NCBI GenBank assembly: GCA_902592985.1 | Contig: CACJGR010000001.1 | Location: forward strand, 124,001 to 188,000 | Reading direction: 5' to 3' | Source: an uncultured Pelagibacteraceae bacterium | GTDB taxonomy: Bacteria > Pseudomonadota > Alphaproteobacteria > Pelagibacterales > Pelagibacteraceae | DNA: 64,000 bases | Part shown: positions 1 through 11,546 of the stretch, one piece after another | Numbering within the stretch: position 1 is the first letter of the stretch | How the letters are laid out: each line of letters starts with the position of its first letter | Notes under the pieces: generated by a model | The model's input: only the letters and a program-made list of their open reading frames with translations | Told to the model about the DNA's origin: nothing | Database searches by the model: none | Position numbers and translations under genes: made by a program

Positions 1-564
1 GATTATAAAAAAGTGGCTGAAGTTCATCTAGTAGCTGGTTTAGTTCCAAAAAATGTTTCAATTGATGAGTTTGCTCAAGCTCTAAGGTCAATTGGTGAAC
101 CAATTTTTGGGCAATCTGTTAAAGACATTTCTGGTGGTAACTTACTTAAACAACTTTTTGAAATTACAGAAAAATTTAATATGCAAACACAGCCTCAATT
201 ATTGTTGCTTCAAAAAACAATGGTAGTTGTAGAAGGTGTAGCAAGACAATTAAATCCTGAAACTAATATTTGGAAAACTTCAAAACCAGTTTTAGAAAAT
301 TGGTTAAAAGAAGCTAAAGATCCCATAAATTATTTAAATGAAACTATTGAAAATACCTCTGAAGTTATTAAACGACTACCAGAATTGCCCGAAATTATGG
401 ACAAAGCAAACCAAGCTTTAACTTACTTTGCTAGTGGTCAAATACCACAAAATTCAAATTCTTATTTAGCCCTAAACGAAAAAAAATCAGAAATGATAAC
501 TATAAGAAATCAGACAGTAATTGGTTTATTATTACTTGTAATTTTAGGTCTATTAGTATTTTAA
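1..564 (+). CDS. ubiB: UbiB-family protein kinase-like ubiquinone biosynthesis protein (C-terminal part)
   Basis: The frame is open from base 1, so the gene starts before the window; about 187 C-terminal residues are present. UbiB is an atypical kinase/ATPase of the ABC1/ADCK family that supports ubiquinone biosynthesis at the inner membrane. The visible part matches the end of that family: helical segments ('GLVPKNVSIDEFAQALRSIG', then 'QLLLLQKTMVVVEGVARQLN') followed by a final hydrophobic helix of about 18 residues that would anchor it. The kinase core is outside the window. coaBC follows after 8 bp, the usual alphaproteobacterial ubiB-coaBC-dut order. Confidence 0.88.
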   Translation, partial: DYKKVAEVHLVAGLVPKNVSIDEFAQALRSIGEPIFGQSVKDISGGNLLKQLFEITEKFNMQTQPQLLLLQKTMVVVEGVARQLNPETNIWKTSKPVLENWLKEAKDPINYLNETIENTSEVIKRLPELPEIMDKANQALTYFASGQIPQNSNSYLALNEKKSEMITIRNQTVIGLLLLVILGLLVF

Positions 565-572
565 TTCCCTTT

Positions 573-1772
573 ATGAATAATATTGATACAAAAAAAATAT
601 TACTAATAATTAGTGGAGGAATTTCAGCATATAAAAGCCTTGAAGTTATAAGATTGTTAAAAAAAAGTGGAGCTACTGTAAAAACTATTCTAACAAAAAG
701 TGCTAAAGAATTTGTTACTCCTTTATCAATTGCATCACTTTCACAAGAAAAAGTTTATGATGATTTATTTAATGCTGAAAATGAAGCAGAAATGGATCAT
801 ATATCACTTTCAAGATGGTCAGATTTAATATTAGTTGCGCCTGCTACTGCAAATACAATTTCTAAATTAAGTGTTGGATCCTCTGATGATTTAGCATCGA
901 CAGTAATATTAGCTTCTAATAAGGAAGTTTTTTTGGTACCTGCGATGAATGTTAGAATGTGGAGTCATGCTTCAACTAAGGAAAATCTCCAAAAGTTAAA
1001 GAATTTTGGATATCAAATTATTGGACCAGAGATTGGTGATATGGCTTGTGGTGAATACGGCCAAGGAAAAATGACCGAACCAAAAGAAATAGTTAGCAAT
1101 ATAGAGCAGTATTTTTTTAACTTAGAAAAAAATAAAAAATTTAAAGCTTTGGTTACCGCAGGTCCAACTCATGAATATATTGACCCCGTAAGATATATCT
1201 CAAATAAATCAAGTGGAAAACAAGGTTATGAAATTGCAAAATCACTAAAAAAGAATGGATTTGAAACTACTTTAATTTCTGGCCCTACGAGTTTAGAGCC
1301 AATTTCTGGAATAAATCAAGTTAATGTCAATTCTGCACGAGAAATGTTTAATGCTGTTTTAGATTGTCTTCCTACAGATGTGGCTATTTTCTCTGCTGCA
1401 GTTGGTGACTTTAAAATAAAAAATAAACAAAAACACAAAATAAAAAAGAAAGAAATTTTGAATTTAAATTTAGAAAAAAATATAGATATTTTAGGTCATA
1501 TATCCAAACATAATTCACTTAGACCTAAAATGGTAATTGGGTTTGCTGCGGAAACAAATAATTTGAATGAATATGCTAAAAAAAAACTATCTGAAAAAAA
1601 TTGTGACTGGATAATTGCTAATGATATATCTAATCCTAGTATTGGGTTTGAATCCAACTATAACAAAGTTTCAATTTTTTATAAAAATGCAAAATACGAA
1701 AAACTTCCAAAAATGAAAAAATCTCTTTTAGCAGATAATATAGTAAAAAAAATTATTTCTCACTTAAACTAA
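573..1772 (+). CDS. coaBC: Bifunctional phosphopantothenoylcysteine decarboxylase / phosphopantothenate-cysteine ligase
   Basis: Makes 4'-phosphopantetheine from phosphopantothenate and cysteine in coenzyme A synthesis. The N-terminal flavoprotein half (about residues 1-180) has the 'SGGISAYKSLE' start, the active-site His in 'DHISLSRWSD', the 'PAMNVRMW' motif and the Cys of 'ACGEYGQGKM'. The C-terminal ligase half carries 'TAGPTHEYIDPVRYISN' and 'SSGKQGYEIAKSL', typical of CoaB. At 399 aa it is full length for the fusion. It lies 8 bp after ubiB and 4 bp before dut, so probably in one operon. Confidence 0.96.
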   Translation: MNNIDTKKILLIISGGISAYKSLEVIRLLKKSGATVKTILTKSAKEFVTPLSIASLSQEKVYDDLFNAENEAEMDHISLSRWSDLILVAPATANTISKLSVGSSDDLASTVILASNKEVFLVPAMNVRMWSHASTKENLQKLKNFGYQIIGPEIGDMACGEYGQGKMTEPKEIVSNIEQYFFNLEKNKKFKALVTAGPTHEYIDPVRYISNKSSGKQGYEIAKSLKKNGFETTLISGPTSLEPISGINQVNVNSAREMFNAVLDCLPTDVAIFSAAVGDFKIKNKQKHKIKKKEILNLNLEKNIDILGHISKHNSLRPKMVIGFAAETNNLNEYAKKKLSEKNCDWIIANDISNPSIGFESNYNKVSIFYKNAKYEKLPKMKKSLLADNIVKKIISHLN

Positions 1773-1776
1773 CTCA

Positions 1777-2214
1777 ATGGTAAAAGTTTTAGTTAAAAAG
1801 CTTCATCCAAAAGTTCAGTTGCCATCATATAAAACAGAAGGCTCTTCTGGTATGGATCTAATGGCTTTTATAGAAAACTCCATAAAAATTTTTCCAAATA
1901 GTTCTGCTTTAGTTTCAACTGGAATATCAGTGGCTATTCCAAATGATGTTGAAATACAGATTAGACCTCGATCAGGACTTGCTGCAAAATCAAATATTAG
2001 TGTTTTAAATACACCTGGCACAATTGACAGTGACTACAGAGGAGAAATAAAAGTAATATTATTTAATCATGGTTCAAAAGAATTTATTGTAAATAACCAA
2101 GACAGAATAGCCCAAATGATTTTAATGCCTGTTTTAAAAATAGATTTTGAAGAAGTAGATAATCTACCAAAAACAATAAGAGGATCAGGTGGTTTTGGTT
2201 CTACCGGGAAATGA
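1777..2214 (+). CDS. dut: dUTP diphosphatase
   Basis: Hydrolyses dUTP to dUMP and pyrophosphate, keeping uracil out of DNA and supplying dTMP synthesis. All the trimeric dUTPase motifs are visible: 'GSSGMDLMAF' (motif 1), 'PRSGLAAKSNI' (2), 'NTPGTIDSDYRGEIKV' (3), 'RIAQMIL' (4), and the flexible tail 'RGSGGFGSTGK' (5). At 145 aa it is normal length. The stop overlaps the next start (ATGA), so translation is probably coupled to the downstream ThiF/MoeB-type gene. Confidence 0.97.
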   Translation: MVKVLVKKLHPKVQLPSYKTEGSSGMDLMAFIENSIKIFPNSSALVSTGISVAIPNDVEIQIRPRSGLAAKSNISVLNTPGTIDSDYRGEIKVILFNHGSKEFIVNNQDRIAQMILMPVLKIDFEEVDNLPKTIRGSGGFGSTGK

Positions 2215-2966
2215 ATAATAACTTAAATAAAAATCTCATTGAAAGATATTCACGACAAATTGTTCTTAAAAATGTTGGAGTTATCGGTCAAAAAAAAATA
2301 CGCAATTCAAAAGTATTAATAGTTGGTGCTGGTGGATTAGGTTGTCCAATAGCAGATTATTTAAGTAGAGCAGGGGTAGGTAGTATCGGTATTGCTGATT
2401 TTGATAAAATTAATTTATCAAATATTCACAGACAAAATTTATACGATTCAAAAGATATAGGTCAATACAAAGTTGATATCGTAAAAGCAAAAATTAAATT
2501 AATAAATCCTTTTACAAAAATAAAAATTTATAAAAAAAAAATTTCTAATAAAAACTTGAACAACATAATTAAAAACTTTGATATTATAATTGATGGATCA
2601 GATAACTTTGAAACAAAATTTCTACTTAATAAATATTCAATTAAATATAAAAAAATTTTAATTGTTGGAGCTATAAGTAAATTTGATGGCCATATTTTTA
2701 CATTTGATTTTAAAAATAAAAAAACACCTTGTTTAAAATGTTTTTACCAGTCTGAGCCTTCAGACGAAATATTAAATTGTGAAGTAGAAGGTATTGTTGG
2801 ACCTATTGCAGGAATAATAGGTAGTATTCAAGCAAACGAAGTTCTTAAAAAAATTTTAAACATTGGAAAAGATCTTAACAAACATATTTTAATTATAAAT
2901 TTACTTACACTCGATTTTAGAAAAGTGTCTTTTAAAAAAAAGAAAAATTGTGTATGCAAAAATTAA
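2211..2966 (+). CDS. moeB: HesA/MoeB/ThiF family adenylyltransferase
   Basis: An E1-like enzyme that adenylates the C-terminal glycine of a small sulfur carrier such as MoaD or ThiS. The Rossmann ATP site is clear ('VGAGGLGCPIADYLSRAGVG', then 'DFDKINLSNIHRQNLY'), with catalytic Asp in 'IDGSDNFETK'. Zinc-ligand cysteines appear as 'TPCLKC' and near the C-terminus as 'CVCKN'. At 251 aa it lacks the rhodanese domain of longer MoeBR proteins. Whether it serves molybdopterin or thiazole synthesis cannot be told here, so the symbol is by family and by the conserved dut-moeB order. Confidence 0.85.
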   Translation: MNNNLNKNLIERYSRQIVLKNVGVIGQKKIRNSKVLIVGAGGLGCPIADYLSRAGVGSIGIADFDKINLSNIHRQNLYDSKDIGQYKVDIVKAKIKLINPFTKIKIYKKKISNKNLNNIIKNFDIIIDGSDNFETKFLLNKYSIKYKKILIVGAISKFDGHIFTFDFKNKKTPCLKCFYQSEPSDEILNCEVEGIVGPIAGIIGSIQANEVLKKILNIGKDLNKHILIINLLTLDFRKVSFKKKKNCVCKN

Positions 2967-3403
2967 TAATTTTATCCACACTTATTATTATATTTTCTTT
3001 AAATACAATTGCGAACGAAAATGAATATTTTTTGATGTTAAAATATAAAGAGGCTAATTTAAGATATGGACCAGGTTTTGATTATCCAATTAAATTTATT
3101 TATAAAAAAAAATATTTACCAATTAAAGTAATTGATAAAAAAGATGAATTTAGAAAGATAATTGATATAAAAAATAATAGTGGTTGGATTCATAGAACTC
3201 AATTAAGAAAAAATAAATCTTTTATTTTACTAGAAGATCAATTGTTATTTTCAAAACCAACAAAATATTCAAAACCAATATTAAAAATTTCAAAAGGAAG
3301 ACTTTTATTTGCAAAAAGATGCAAAAAAAAATGGTGTGAAGTTAAAACTGAGGAGTATGAAGGATGGATAACTAATGATAATTTATGGGGTAATATTAAA
3401 TAA
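2954..3403 (+). CDS. SH3 domain-containing exported protein
   Basis: A protein of about 149 aa. An upstream TTG at 2948 is in frame, but the ATG at 2954 is preferred because it opens a signal peptide ('MQKLIILSTLIIIFSLNTIA'). The mature part holds two bacterial SH3-like repeats: 'ANLRYGPGFDYPIKF' with 'GWIHRTQL', then 'LFAKRCKKKWCEVKTE' with 'GWITNDNLWG'. Such domains often bind peptidoglycan or peptides in the periplasm; the role here is unknown. It overlaps the end of the moeB-like gene by 13 bp, so is probably translated from the same mRNA. It converges with katG, 4 bp apart. Confidence 0.8.
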   Translation: MQKLIILSTLIIIFSLNTIANENEYFLMLKYKEANLRYGPGFDYPIKFIYKKKYLPIKVIDKKDEFRKIIDIKNNSGWIHRTQLRKNKSFILLEDQLLFSKPTKYSKPILKISKGRLLFAKRCKKKWCEVKTEEYEGWITNDNLWGNIK

Positions 3404-3407
3404 AATT

Positions 3408-5662
<2,255 letters not shown>

Positions 5663-5736
5663 GTAGAGTCAATATGGCAGAGTTGTCTCACCCAATTTTA
5701 TTTTAATTTAATTTAATTATTTTATAATATCTGAGC

Positions 5737-6153
5737 TTAGCTATTATTTACAACTTTAACTAATACTTCTATTGACTTAATTTTTTTTCCAGGCAAAGTT
5801 TTTTTTATTTTTATTTTTCCTACATGTTTGTCATCTAAATCTATAAGCTGTCTTTTATTTTCATCAAAAAAATGGTGATGATTTGAAACATTTGTATCAA
5901 AATAAGTTTTATCACTGTTAATTGAAATTTCTTTTAAATAACCTTTATTTTTAAAAGCATGAATTGTATTATAAATTGTAGCTAACGAAATTTGTTCTGT
6001 AGTTATACTTTTTATAGAATTGTTCAAATCATTAATAGTAAAATGAAAAGTATCTTTTCTATCAAATAACAACTTACAAATTTTAATTCTCTGTTTAGTT
6101 GGCCTTAAACCTGAAGATCTTAATTTTTCAGCAAATATGTCTTTATTATTCAT
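5737..6153 (-). CDS. irr: Irr-type Fur-family transcriptional regulator
   Basis: A 138-aa Fur-family protein with an N-terminal winged helix ('GLRPTKQRIKICKLLF', 'SLATIYNTIHAFKNKGYLKEI') and a C-terminal dimer/metal domain. The 'NVSNHHHFFDE' sequence carries the three-histidine heme-binding motif of Irr, and the divergent fabA-fabB-fabI neighbour is the classic irr context in alphaproteobacteria. In rhizobia Irr senses heme status and represses or activates iron and heme genes. The Cys-Pro N-terminal heme motif of Bradyrhizobium Irr is absent. An ICE-like palindrome lies 12-28 bp upstream, so it may regulate itself, fabA and katG. Confidence 0.85.
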   Translation of the reverse strand: MNNKDIFAEKLRSSGLRPTKQRIKICKLLFDRKDTFHFTINDLNNSIKSITTEQISLATIYNTIHAFKNKGYLKEISINSDKTYFDTNVSNHHHFFDENKRQLIDLDDKHVGKIKIKKTLPGKKIKSIEVLVKVVNNS

Positions 6154-6165
6154 TTTTTCGCCTAA

Positions 6166-6182
6166 TTTATAACTATTCTATA
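6166..6182 (-). promoter_or_regulatory. Irr/ICE-like operator between irr and fabA
   Basis: On the - strand the sequence is TATAGAATAGTTATAAA; its + strand core TTTATAAC-N-ATTCTA is the same as that in front of katG (5646-5662) apart from the central base. It lies in the 80-bp divergent gap, 13 bp from the irr start and about 50 bp from fabA. It could control irr, the fab genes or both; which protein binds is inferred from proximity and motif. Confidence 0.6.
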
Positions 6183-6233
6183 CAATTTGTATATTATAAA
6201 ATTGTCCTAAATAAAGTATTAAAGATCTAGTTT

Positions 6234-6737
6234 ATGAAAAAAAAATCATCCTATAACTACGAAGAGCTTATTAGCTGTGGGAATGGTAAACTTTTTGGTC
6301 CAGGTAACGCAAGATTACCTCTTCCACCAATGTTGATGTTTGACAGAATAACAGAAATTAGCGAAAATATGGGAAATTTTAAAAAAGGCTCTATTAAAGC
6401 AGAGCTGAATATAAAAGAAGACCTTTGGTTTTTTAAGTGTCATTTTAAAGACGATGCGGTAATGCCAGGCTGTTTAGGATTAGATGCAATGTGGCAATTA
6501 GTTGGTTTCTATTTAGGTTGGCTTGGAAAACCAGGTAAAGGAAGAGCTCTAGGAGTTAATACTGTAAAATTTACTGGAGAAGTATTAAAAAATATTAAAA
6601 TGGCTACTTATGAAATAGATATGAAAAGAATCCTTATAAAAGAAGGCACTACTGTAGGACTAGCAAATGGTGTTCTTAAAGCTGATGGAAAAAAAATATA
6701 TTCTGCCGAAAATTTAAAAGTAGGATTATTTAAATAA
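6234..6737 (+). CDS. fabA: 3-hydroxyacyl-[ACP] dehydratase/isomerase
   Basis: Dehydrates 3-hydroxydecanoyl-ACP and isomerises trans-2 to cis-3-decenoyl-ACP, the entry to anaerobic unsaturated fatty acid synthesis. The hot-dog fold active site is plain: catalytic His in '[20 protein letters not shown]' with the Asp/Gly-rich helix after it. At 167 aa it is normal length. It starts a tight operon: the fabB ATG overlaps the fabA stop, and fabI follows. Confidence 0.96.
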   Translation: MKKKSSYNYEELISCGNGKLFGPGNARLPLPPMLMFDRITEISENMGNFKKGSIKAELNIKEDLWFFKCHFKDDAVMPGCLGLDAMWQLVGFYLGWLGKPGKGRALGVNTVKFTGEVLKNIKMATYEIDMKRILIKEGTTVGLANGVLKADGKKIYSAENLKVGLFK

Positions 6738-7948
6738 TGAAAAGAGTTGTTGTAACAGGCATTGGTATCGTTTCTTGCTTAGGCAATAATCAAGAAGAAG
6801 TTTATCAATCTTTACTTAATTCAAAATCTGGAATTACATTTTCTGAAGAATACAAAGAATACAATTTAAAAAGCAATGTTCACGGTAAACCAAATATTAA
6901 AATTGAGGAATATGTTGATAGAAAATTTATGAGATTTATGGGTCCAGGCTCAGCATATAATTATATTTCTATGGCTGAAGCTGTTAAAGATTCAGGATTA
7001 GAAGAAAAAAATGTAAGTAATATTTTAACTGGCATGATTATGGGATCTGGTGGACCATCAATTCAAAATGTTATTTTAGCAGCTGATAAAACTCGTGAAA
7101 AAAATCCAAAAAAAATGGGACCATTTGTTGTTCCAAGAACCATGTCAAGCACTGCGTCTGCTACATTAGCTGTACCATTTAAAATTAAAGGTGTGAACTA
7201 TACAATTAGCTCTGCATGTGCCACAAGCGGGCATTGCATTGGAAATGCAATGGAATTAATACAACTAGGAAAACAAAAAATTATTTTTGCCGGTGGTAGC
7301 GACGAAGTACATTTCGCAATGACTGCAATGTTTGATGCAATGACTGCATTATCATCAAAGTATAATGATACTCCTGAAAAAGCTTCAAGACCATATGATA
7401 AAACTAGAGATGGATTTGTAATATCTGGCGGAGGAGGTGTTTTAGTTCTAGAGGAGTATGAACATGCAAAAGCAAGAGGTGCAAAAATGTATGCAGAATT
7501 AACTGGGTATGGTGCTACTTCTGATGGATATGATATGGTTGCACCCTCAGGAGAAGGAGCTGTTAGATGTATGAAAATGGCTTTAAGTACAAGCAAAAAT
7601 AAAATTGATTACATAAATACACATGGGACCTCAACACCAGTGGGTGATATAACTGAGCTAAAAGCGGTAAGAGAAGTGTTTAAAGATTCAGTCCCTAAAA
7701 TAAGTTCTACAAAATCTCTTTCTGGTCATTCGTTAGGAGCAACATCGGTACATGAAGCAGTTTACAGTTTGATTATGATGAAAAATAATTTTATCTCTGC
7801 TTCTATTAATATAAACGAAATGGATGAAGAAGCAAAAAAATATCCAATAGTAACAAAGGTTGAAAAAGATGTTACTTTAAATTCAATAATGTCTAATAGT
7901 TTTGGTTTTGGTGGAACGAATGCAACTTTAGTCTTTGAGAAAGTTTAA
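6737..7948 (+). CDS. fabB: Beta-ketoacyl-ACP synthase I
   Basis: Condenses malonyl-ACP with acyl-ACP and, with FabA, carries unsaturated chains forward. The thiolase-fold Cys-His-His triad is present: Cys in '[14 protein letters not shown]', His in '[11 protein letters not shown]' and His in '[15 protein letters not shown]'. At 403 aa it is full length. The start overlaps the fabA stop by one base, implying translational coupling. The fabA-fabB pairing supports FabB rather than FabF. Confidence 0.96.
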   Translation: MKRVVVTGIGIVSCLGNNQEEVYQSLLNSKSGITFSEEYKEYNLKSNVHGKPNIKIEEYVDRKFMRFMGPGSAYNYISMAEAVKDSGLEEKNVSNILTGMIMGSGGPSIQNVILAADKTREKNPKKMGPFVVPRTMSSTASATLAVPFKIKGVNYTISSACATSGHCIGNAMELIQLGKQKIIFAGGSDEVHFAMTAMFDAMTALSSKYNDTPEKASRPYDKTRDGFVISGGGGVLVLEEYEHAKARGAKMYAELTGYGATSDGYDMVAPSGEGAVRCMKMALSTSKNKIDYINTHGTSTPVGDITELKAVREVFKDSVPKISSTKSLSGHSLGATSVHEAVYSLIMMKNNFISASININEMDEEAKKYPIVTKVEKDVTLNSIMSNSFGFGGTNATLVFEKV

Positions 7949-7951
7949 TAT

Positions 7952-8737
7952 ATGAGCTTAATGAAAAGTAAAAAAGGATTAATAATGGGAGTTGCTAATG
8001 AAAGATCTATTGCCTGGGGTATATCTCAAAAGTTAGCAGAGGCTGGGGCAGAATTAGCTTTTACGTATCTAGGTGATGCATTAAAAAAAAGAGTAGTTCC
8101 CTTAGCAGAGAAATTAAATTCAAATGCCACATTTAGCTGTGATGTTGAAAATAAAGAAGAGGTGATAAAATTATTTGAAGATATTAAAACTAAGTGGGAT
8201 CAAATTGATTTTGTTGTTCATGCGGTTGCTTTTTCAGATAAATCAGAATTATCTGGTGAATATTTAAACACTACTAGAGAAAATTTTTTAAAAAGCATGC
8301 TAATTTCATGTTTTTCATTTACAGAAGTTGCTAAAGAAGCTTCCAAAATCATGAAAAAAGGTGGCAGTATGCTAACCTTAACATACGAGTCTACCAAAAC
8401 TATTCCAAACTATAATGTAATGGGAGTATGTAAATCAGCGCTTGAAGCAAGTGTTAAGTACTTGGCAAGAGATTTAGGAGAAAAAGGAATTAGAGTTAAT
8501 GCAATAAGTGCTGGTCCAATTAAAACTCTAGCGGCTTCAGCAATTGGTGATGCAAAATTTCTTTATAAATGGAATGAAGATCATTCATTACTAAAAAGAA
8601 ACGTTGATATTCATGACGTTGGAAATTCAGCTTTATATTTATTAAGCGATCTTGCAGGTGGAGTTACAGGTGAAATTCACTATGTAGATGCTGGTTATAA
8701 TAAAGTTGGAATGCCTAATCCAAAAAATATAGTTTAA
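7952..8737 (+). CDS. fabI: Enoyl-[ACP] reductase (NADH)
   Basis: Reduces trans-2-enoyl-ACP in the last step of each elongation cycle. It is a short-chain dehydrogenase of the FabI class: divergent nucleotide motif 'GVANERSIAWGIS', and the Tyr-x6-Lys active site seen as 'YNVMGVCK' within 'IPNYNVMGVCKSALEASV'. At 261 aa it is typical. It lies 3 bp after fabB. It converges with pnp across a 105-bp gap that holds no clear terminator. Confidence 0.95.
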   Translation: MSLMKSKKGLIMGVANERSIAWGISQKLAEAGAELAFTYLGDALKKRVVPLAEKLNSNATFSCDVENKEEVIKLFEDIKTKWDQIDFVVHAVAFSDKSELSGEYLNTTRENFLKSMLISCFSFTEVAKEASKIMKKGGSMLTLTYESTKTIPNYNVMGVCKSALEASVKYLARDLGEKGIRVNAISAGPIKTLAASAIGDAKFLYKWNEDHSLLKRNVDIHDVGNSALYLLSDLAGGVTGEIHYVDAGYNKVGMPNPKNIV

Positions 8738-8842
8738 TATTCATTTTTTATCTCTGTAATAAATCTTTAACAAGTAAAGTTTAAACAGTCGTTATAATTA
8801 AACTATTAAAAAAAAATAGGATAATTGTAAGGCTTGGCTAAA

Positions 8843-10915
8843 TTAAGCGACAGCTTGTTTTATAGATAGCTTAACTTTACCTCTATCAAACCCAATTACT
8901 TTGACCGAAACTTCATCACCTTCTTTAACAACATCAGTAACTTTTGCTACTCTTTTTGCGGCAAGTTCTGATATATGAACTAGACCATCTTGTTTTCCTA
9001 AAAAATTAACAAAAGCTCCAAAGTCCATTATTTTAATTACTTTGCCTTTGTAAATTTTATTTATTTCAGGCTTAGCAATAATATCTTTAATCATATTCAT
9101 TGCTTTAAGTCTCGATTCCTCATCTGGTGCTGCTACGGTTACTTCTCCTGTATCTTTTACATCTACTTTAGCTCCTGATAATTCTACAATCTCTCTAATT
9201 GTTGCACCACCTTTTCCAATTACAGCGGCAATATCTTTTTTATCAACCATGACGGTTTCAATTTTTGGAGTATACTTAGAAACTGCTTTCCTTGAACCAG
9301 TTAAAGCTTTTGCCATTTCATCTAAGATATGAATTCTTCCTTCTTTAGCTTGAGATAATGCTTGATCCATAATTTCAAAAGTTATTCCAGTTATTTTAAT
9401 ATCCATTTGTAATGAAGTTATTCCATCTTTAGTTCCAGCAACTTTAAAATCCATATCTCCCAAATGATCTTCGTCACCTAATATATCTGTAAGTACTGAA
9501 AATTCATTTCCTTCTTTAATTAATCCCATAGCAATTCCTGCCACAGATTCATTCATTGGCACTCCTGCATCCATTAGTGCTAAAGAAGATCCACAAACTG
9601 TCGCCATTGAGGATGAACCATTTGACTCAGTAATTTCAGAAACAATTCTAAAAGTATAAGGAAATTTTTCCTGTTTTGGCAAAGATGACTTAAGTGCTCT
9701 CCATGCCAATTTTCCATGACCAATCTCTCTTCTTCCAGTGCCAATTCTTCCAACTTCTCCGACTGAAAAAGGTGGAAAGTTATAATGAAGCATAAATCTA
9801 TTACGCTTTAATCCATCAAGACTTTCTACTCTCTGTTCATCTTCTGAAGTACCCAGTGTTAAAGTAACTAAAGCTTGTGTTTCGCCTCTAGTAAATAAAG
9901 CAGAACCATGTGTTCTTGGAAGAACACCAACTTCACAGCTAATTTGCCTTACGTCTGTTAAAGAACGACCATCAATTCTAGATTTATTTTTTAAAATATC
10001 AGTTCTAACAATTTTCTTTTCTAGTTTTTTTAGAACCATTAAAACATCTAAATCTGCATAATCTTCATCATCTTCAAACATTTCTTTACATTTTGTTGTA
10101 GTTTCTTCAATTAGATTAGATCTTTTTTGTTTATCTCTAATGGCAAATGCTTCTTTTAGACCTTTAGTGAATTCTTCCGAAATTTTCTTTTCTAGTCCAG
10201 ATAAGTCTTTTTTTTCAATAACCCATTTTTCTTTTCCACAGTCTCTTACTAATTTTTCAATTGCTTCAATTACTGGAACAAATTTTTCATGACCAAATTT
10301 AACAGCATCTAACATAACTTGCTCTGATAAACCTGAGGCTTCAGATTCCACCATAAGTACTGCTTCTTTAGTCCCAGCAACTACTAAATCTAATTTTGAA
10401 TTTTCTATTTCTTCTTTTGTTGGATTTAAAAGAAATTTATCATCTATGTACCCAACTCTTGATGCTCCAACTGGTCCTTGAAAAGGCATTCCTGATATTG
10501 CTAGAGCTGCAGAAGATGCAATTATTGATAATACATCTGGTTCATTTACTCCATCGTAAGAAAGTACTGTTGGTAAAACTTGAACCTCATTTCTAAATTC
10601 TTCTGGAAACAATGGCCTGATAGGTCTATCTATTAATCTTGAAATCAATGTTTCAGCCTCTGTTGGTCTTGCTTCTCTTTTAAAATAACCTCCAGGAATT
10701 TTTCCTGCAGCATAATATTTTTCTTGATAACTTACTTGTAGTGGAAAATAATCTACATCAGGATTAACTTTTTTTGCTCCAACTACAGTTGCGATTACTA
10801 CTGTTTCACCACAAGTTGCAATAATTGCTCCATCTGCTTGTCTTGCTATTTTTCCTGTTTCTAAAATTATTTTTTTTCCATCAACTTCTACTTCTTGTCT
10901 TGATACTTTAAACAT
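8843..10915 (-). CDS. pnp: Polyribonucleotide nucleotidyltransferase (PNPase)
   Basis: A phosphorolytic 3'-5' exoribonuclease of mRNA turnover. It has two RNase PH domains (the second with '[18 protein letters not shown]' and '[19 protein letters not shown]'), then a KH domain ('[19 protein letters not shown]') and a C-terminal S1 domain ('[20 protein letters not shown]'). At 690 aa it is full length. It follows rpsO with no gap, the widely conserved rpsO-pnp pair. Confidence 0.97.
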   Translation of the reverse strand: MFKVSRQEVEVDGKKIILETGKIARQADGAIIATCGETVVIATVVGAKKVNPDVDYFPLQVSYQEKYYAAGKIPGGYFKREARPTEAETLISRLIDRPIRPLFPEEFRNEVQVLPTVLSYDGVNEPDVLSIIASSAALAISGMPFQGPVGASRVGYIDDKFLLNPTKEEIENSKLDLVVAGTKEAVLMVESEASGLSEQVMLDAVKFGHEKFVPVIEAIEKLVRDCGKEKWVIEKKDLSGLEKKISEEFTKGLKEAFAIRDKQKRSNLIEETTTKCKEMFEDDEDYADLDVLMVLKKLEKKIVRTDILKNKSRIDGRSLTDVRQISCEVGVLPRTHGSALFTRGETQALVTLTLGTSEDEQRVESLDGLKRNRFMLHYNFPPFSVGEVGRIGTGRREIGHGKLAWRALKSSLPKQEKFPYTFRIVSEITESNGSSSMATVCGSSLALMDAGVPMNESVAGIAMGLIKEGNEFSVLTDILGDEDHLGDMDFKVAGTKDGITSLQMDIKITGITFEIMDQALSQAKEGRIHILDEMAKALTGSRKAVSKYTPKIETVMVDKKDIAAVIGKGGATIREIVELSGAKVDVKDTGEVTVAAPDEESRLKAMNMIKDIIAKPEINKIYKGKVIKIMDFGAFVNFLGKQDGLVHISELAAKRVAKVTDVVKEGDEVSVKVIGFDRGKVKLSIKQAVA

Positions 10916-11164
10916 TTATTTCCTTAAATTTAGTTTGGTTAATACATTTTTGTATGAATCTATTCTGTTTCTTTTCAAATAATCCAACAATTTTTTTCTT
11001 TTATTTACTGCTTTTAACAATCCAACTGAAGAATGTTTATCTTTTTGAAATTGCTTAATGTGTTTTGAAAGATTTTCAATTTTTTCTGTTAGCAATGCTA
11101 CTTGAATCTCGGAAGATCCTGTATCTTTTTCATGTAGTGCTAATTCTTTTGCTTTTTTTGTCAT
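10916..11164 (-). CDS. rpsO: 30S ribosomal protein S15
   Basis: Binds 16S rRNA helices 20-22 early in 30S assembly. The 82-aa sequence shows the S15 core 'DTGSSEIQVALLTEKIENL' and 'GLLKAVNKRKKLLDYLKRN'. It is about seven residues shorter at the N-terminus than the usual 89. It sits between rbfA (13 bp upstream) and pnp (immediately downstream). In other bacteria truB lies between rbfA and rpsO; it is absent here. Confidence 0.96.
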   Translation of the reverse strand: MTKKAKELALHEKDTGSSEIQVALLTEKIENLSKHIKQFQKDKHSSVGLLKAVNKRKKLLDYLKRNRIDSYKNVLTKLNLRK

Positions 11165-11177
11165 ACTATATTTTTTC

Positions 11178-11546
11178 CTATTTATTTGTTTGTTTTATTA
11201 AATTTTCTATTTTTTCTGCATATTCAAATGAATCATCTTTAGTAAAAATTAATTTTGGTAAAAATTTCATAAAAATTTTCTTAGACAACGTTTTTCTAAC
11301 TAAAAATGAATATTCTTTCAATTTTTCAATTTTTTCATCAGCATCTTCACCTCCTAAAGGGAGTACATATGCTTTTGCAATTTTAAGATCCTGACTCATT
11401 TTTACTTCAGTTACTGTAATACTATTTGTTTCTAAATTAGGCACCTTAGCTTCATTTCTAACAAAAATCATTCCTAATGATTGTTTTATCATCTCGCCAA
11501 CACGAAGTTGTCTTTGAGATACGGGCTTTCCTAGCTTATTTCCCAT
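11178..11546 (-). CDS. rbfA: Ribosome-binding factor A
   Basis: A 30S maturation and cold-adaptation factor with a KH-like fold. The 122-aa protein begins 'SQRQLRVGEMIKQSLGMIF' and shows the family's 'ITVTEVKMSQDLKIAKAYV' strand followed by 'RKTLSKKIFMKFLPKLIF'. It overlaps the infB stop by one base, so the two are translationally coupled in the nusA-infB-rbfA-rpsO-pnp run. Confidence 0.94.
   Translation of the reverse strand: MGNKLGKPVSQRQLRVGEMIKQSLGMIFVRNEAKVPNLETNSITVTEVKMSQDLKIAKAYVLPLGGEDADEKIEKLKEYSFLVRKTLSKKIFMKFLPKLIFTKDDSFEYAEKIENLIKQTNK

Noticed and set aside
8738-8842. AGTTTAA...TTAAACT inverted repeat between fabI and pnp as a terminator
   Set aside because: A 7-bp AT-only stem with a long loop and no T tract on the correct side; too weak to call.
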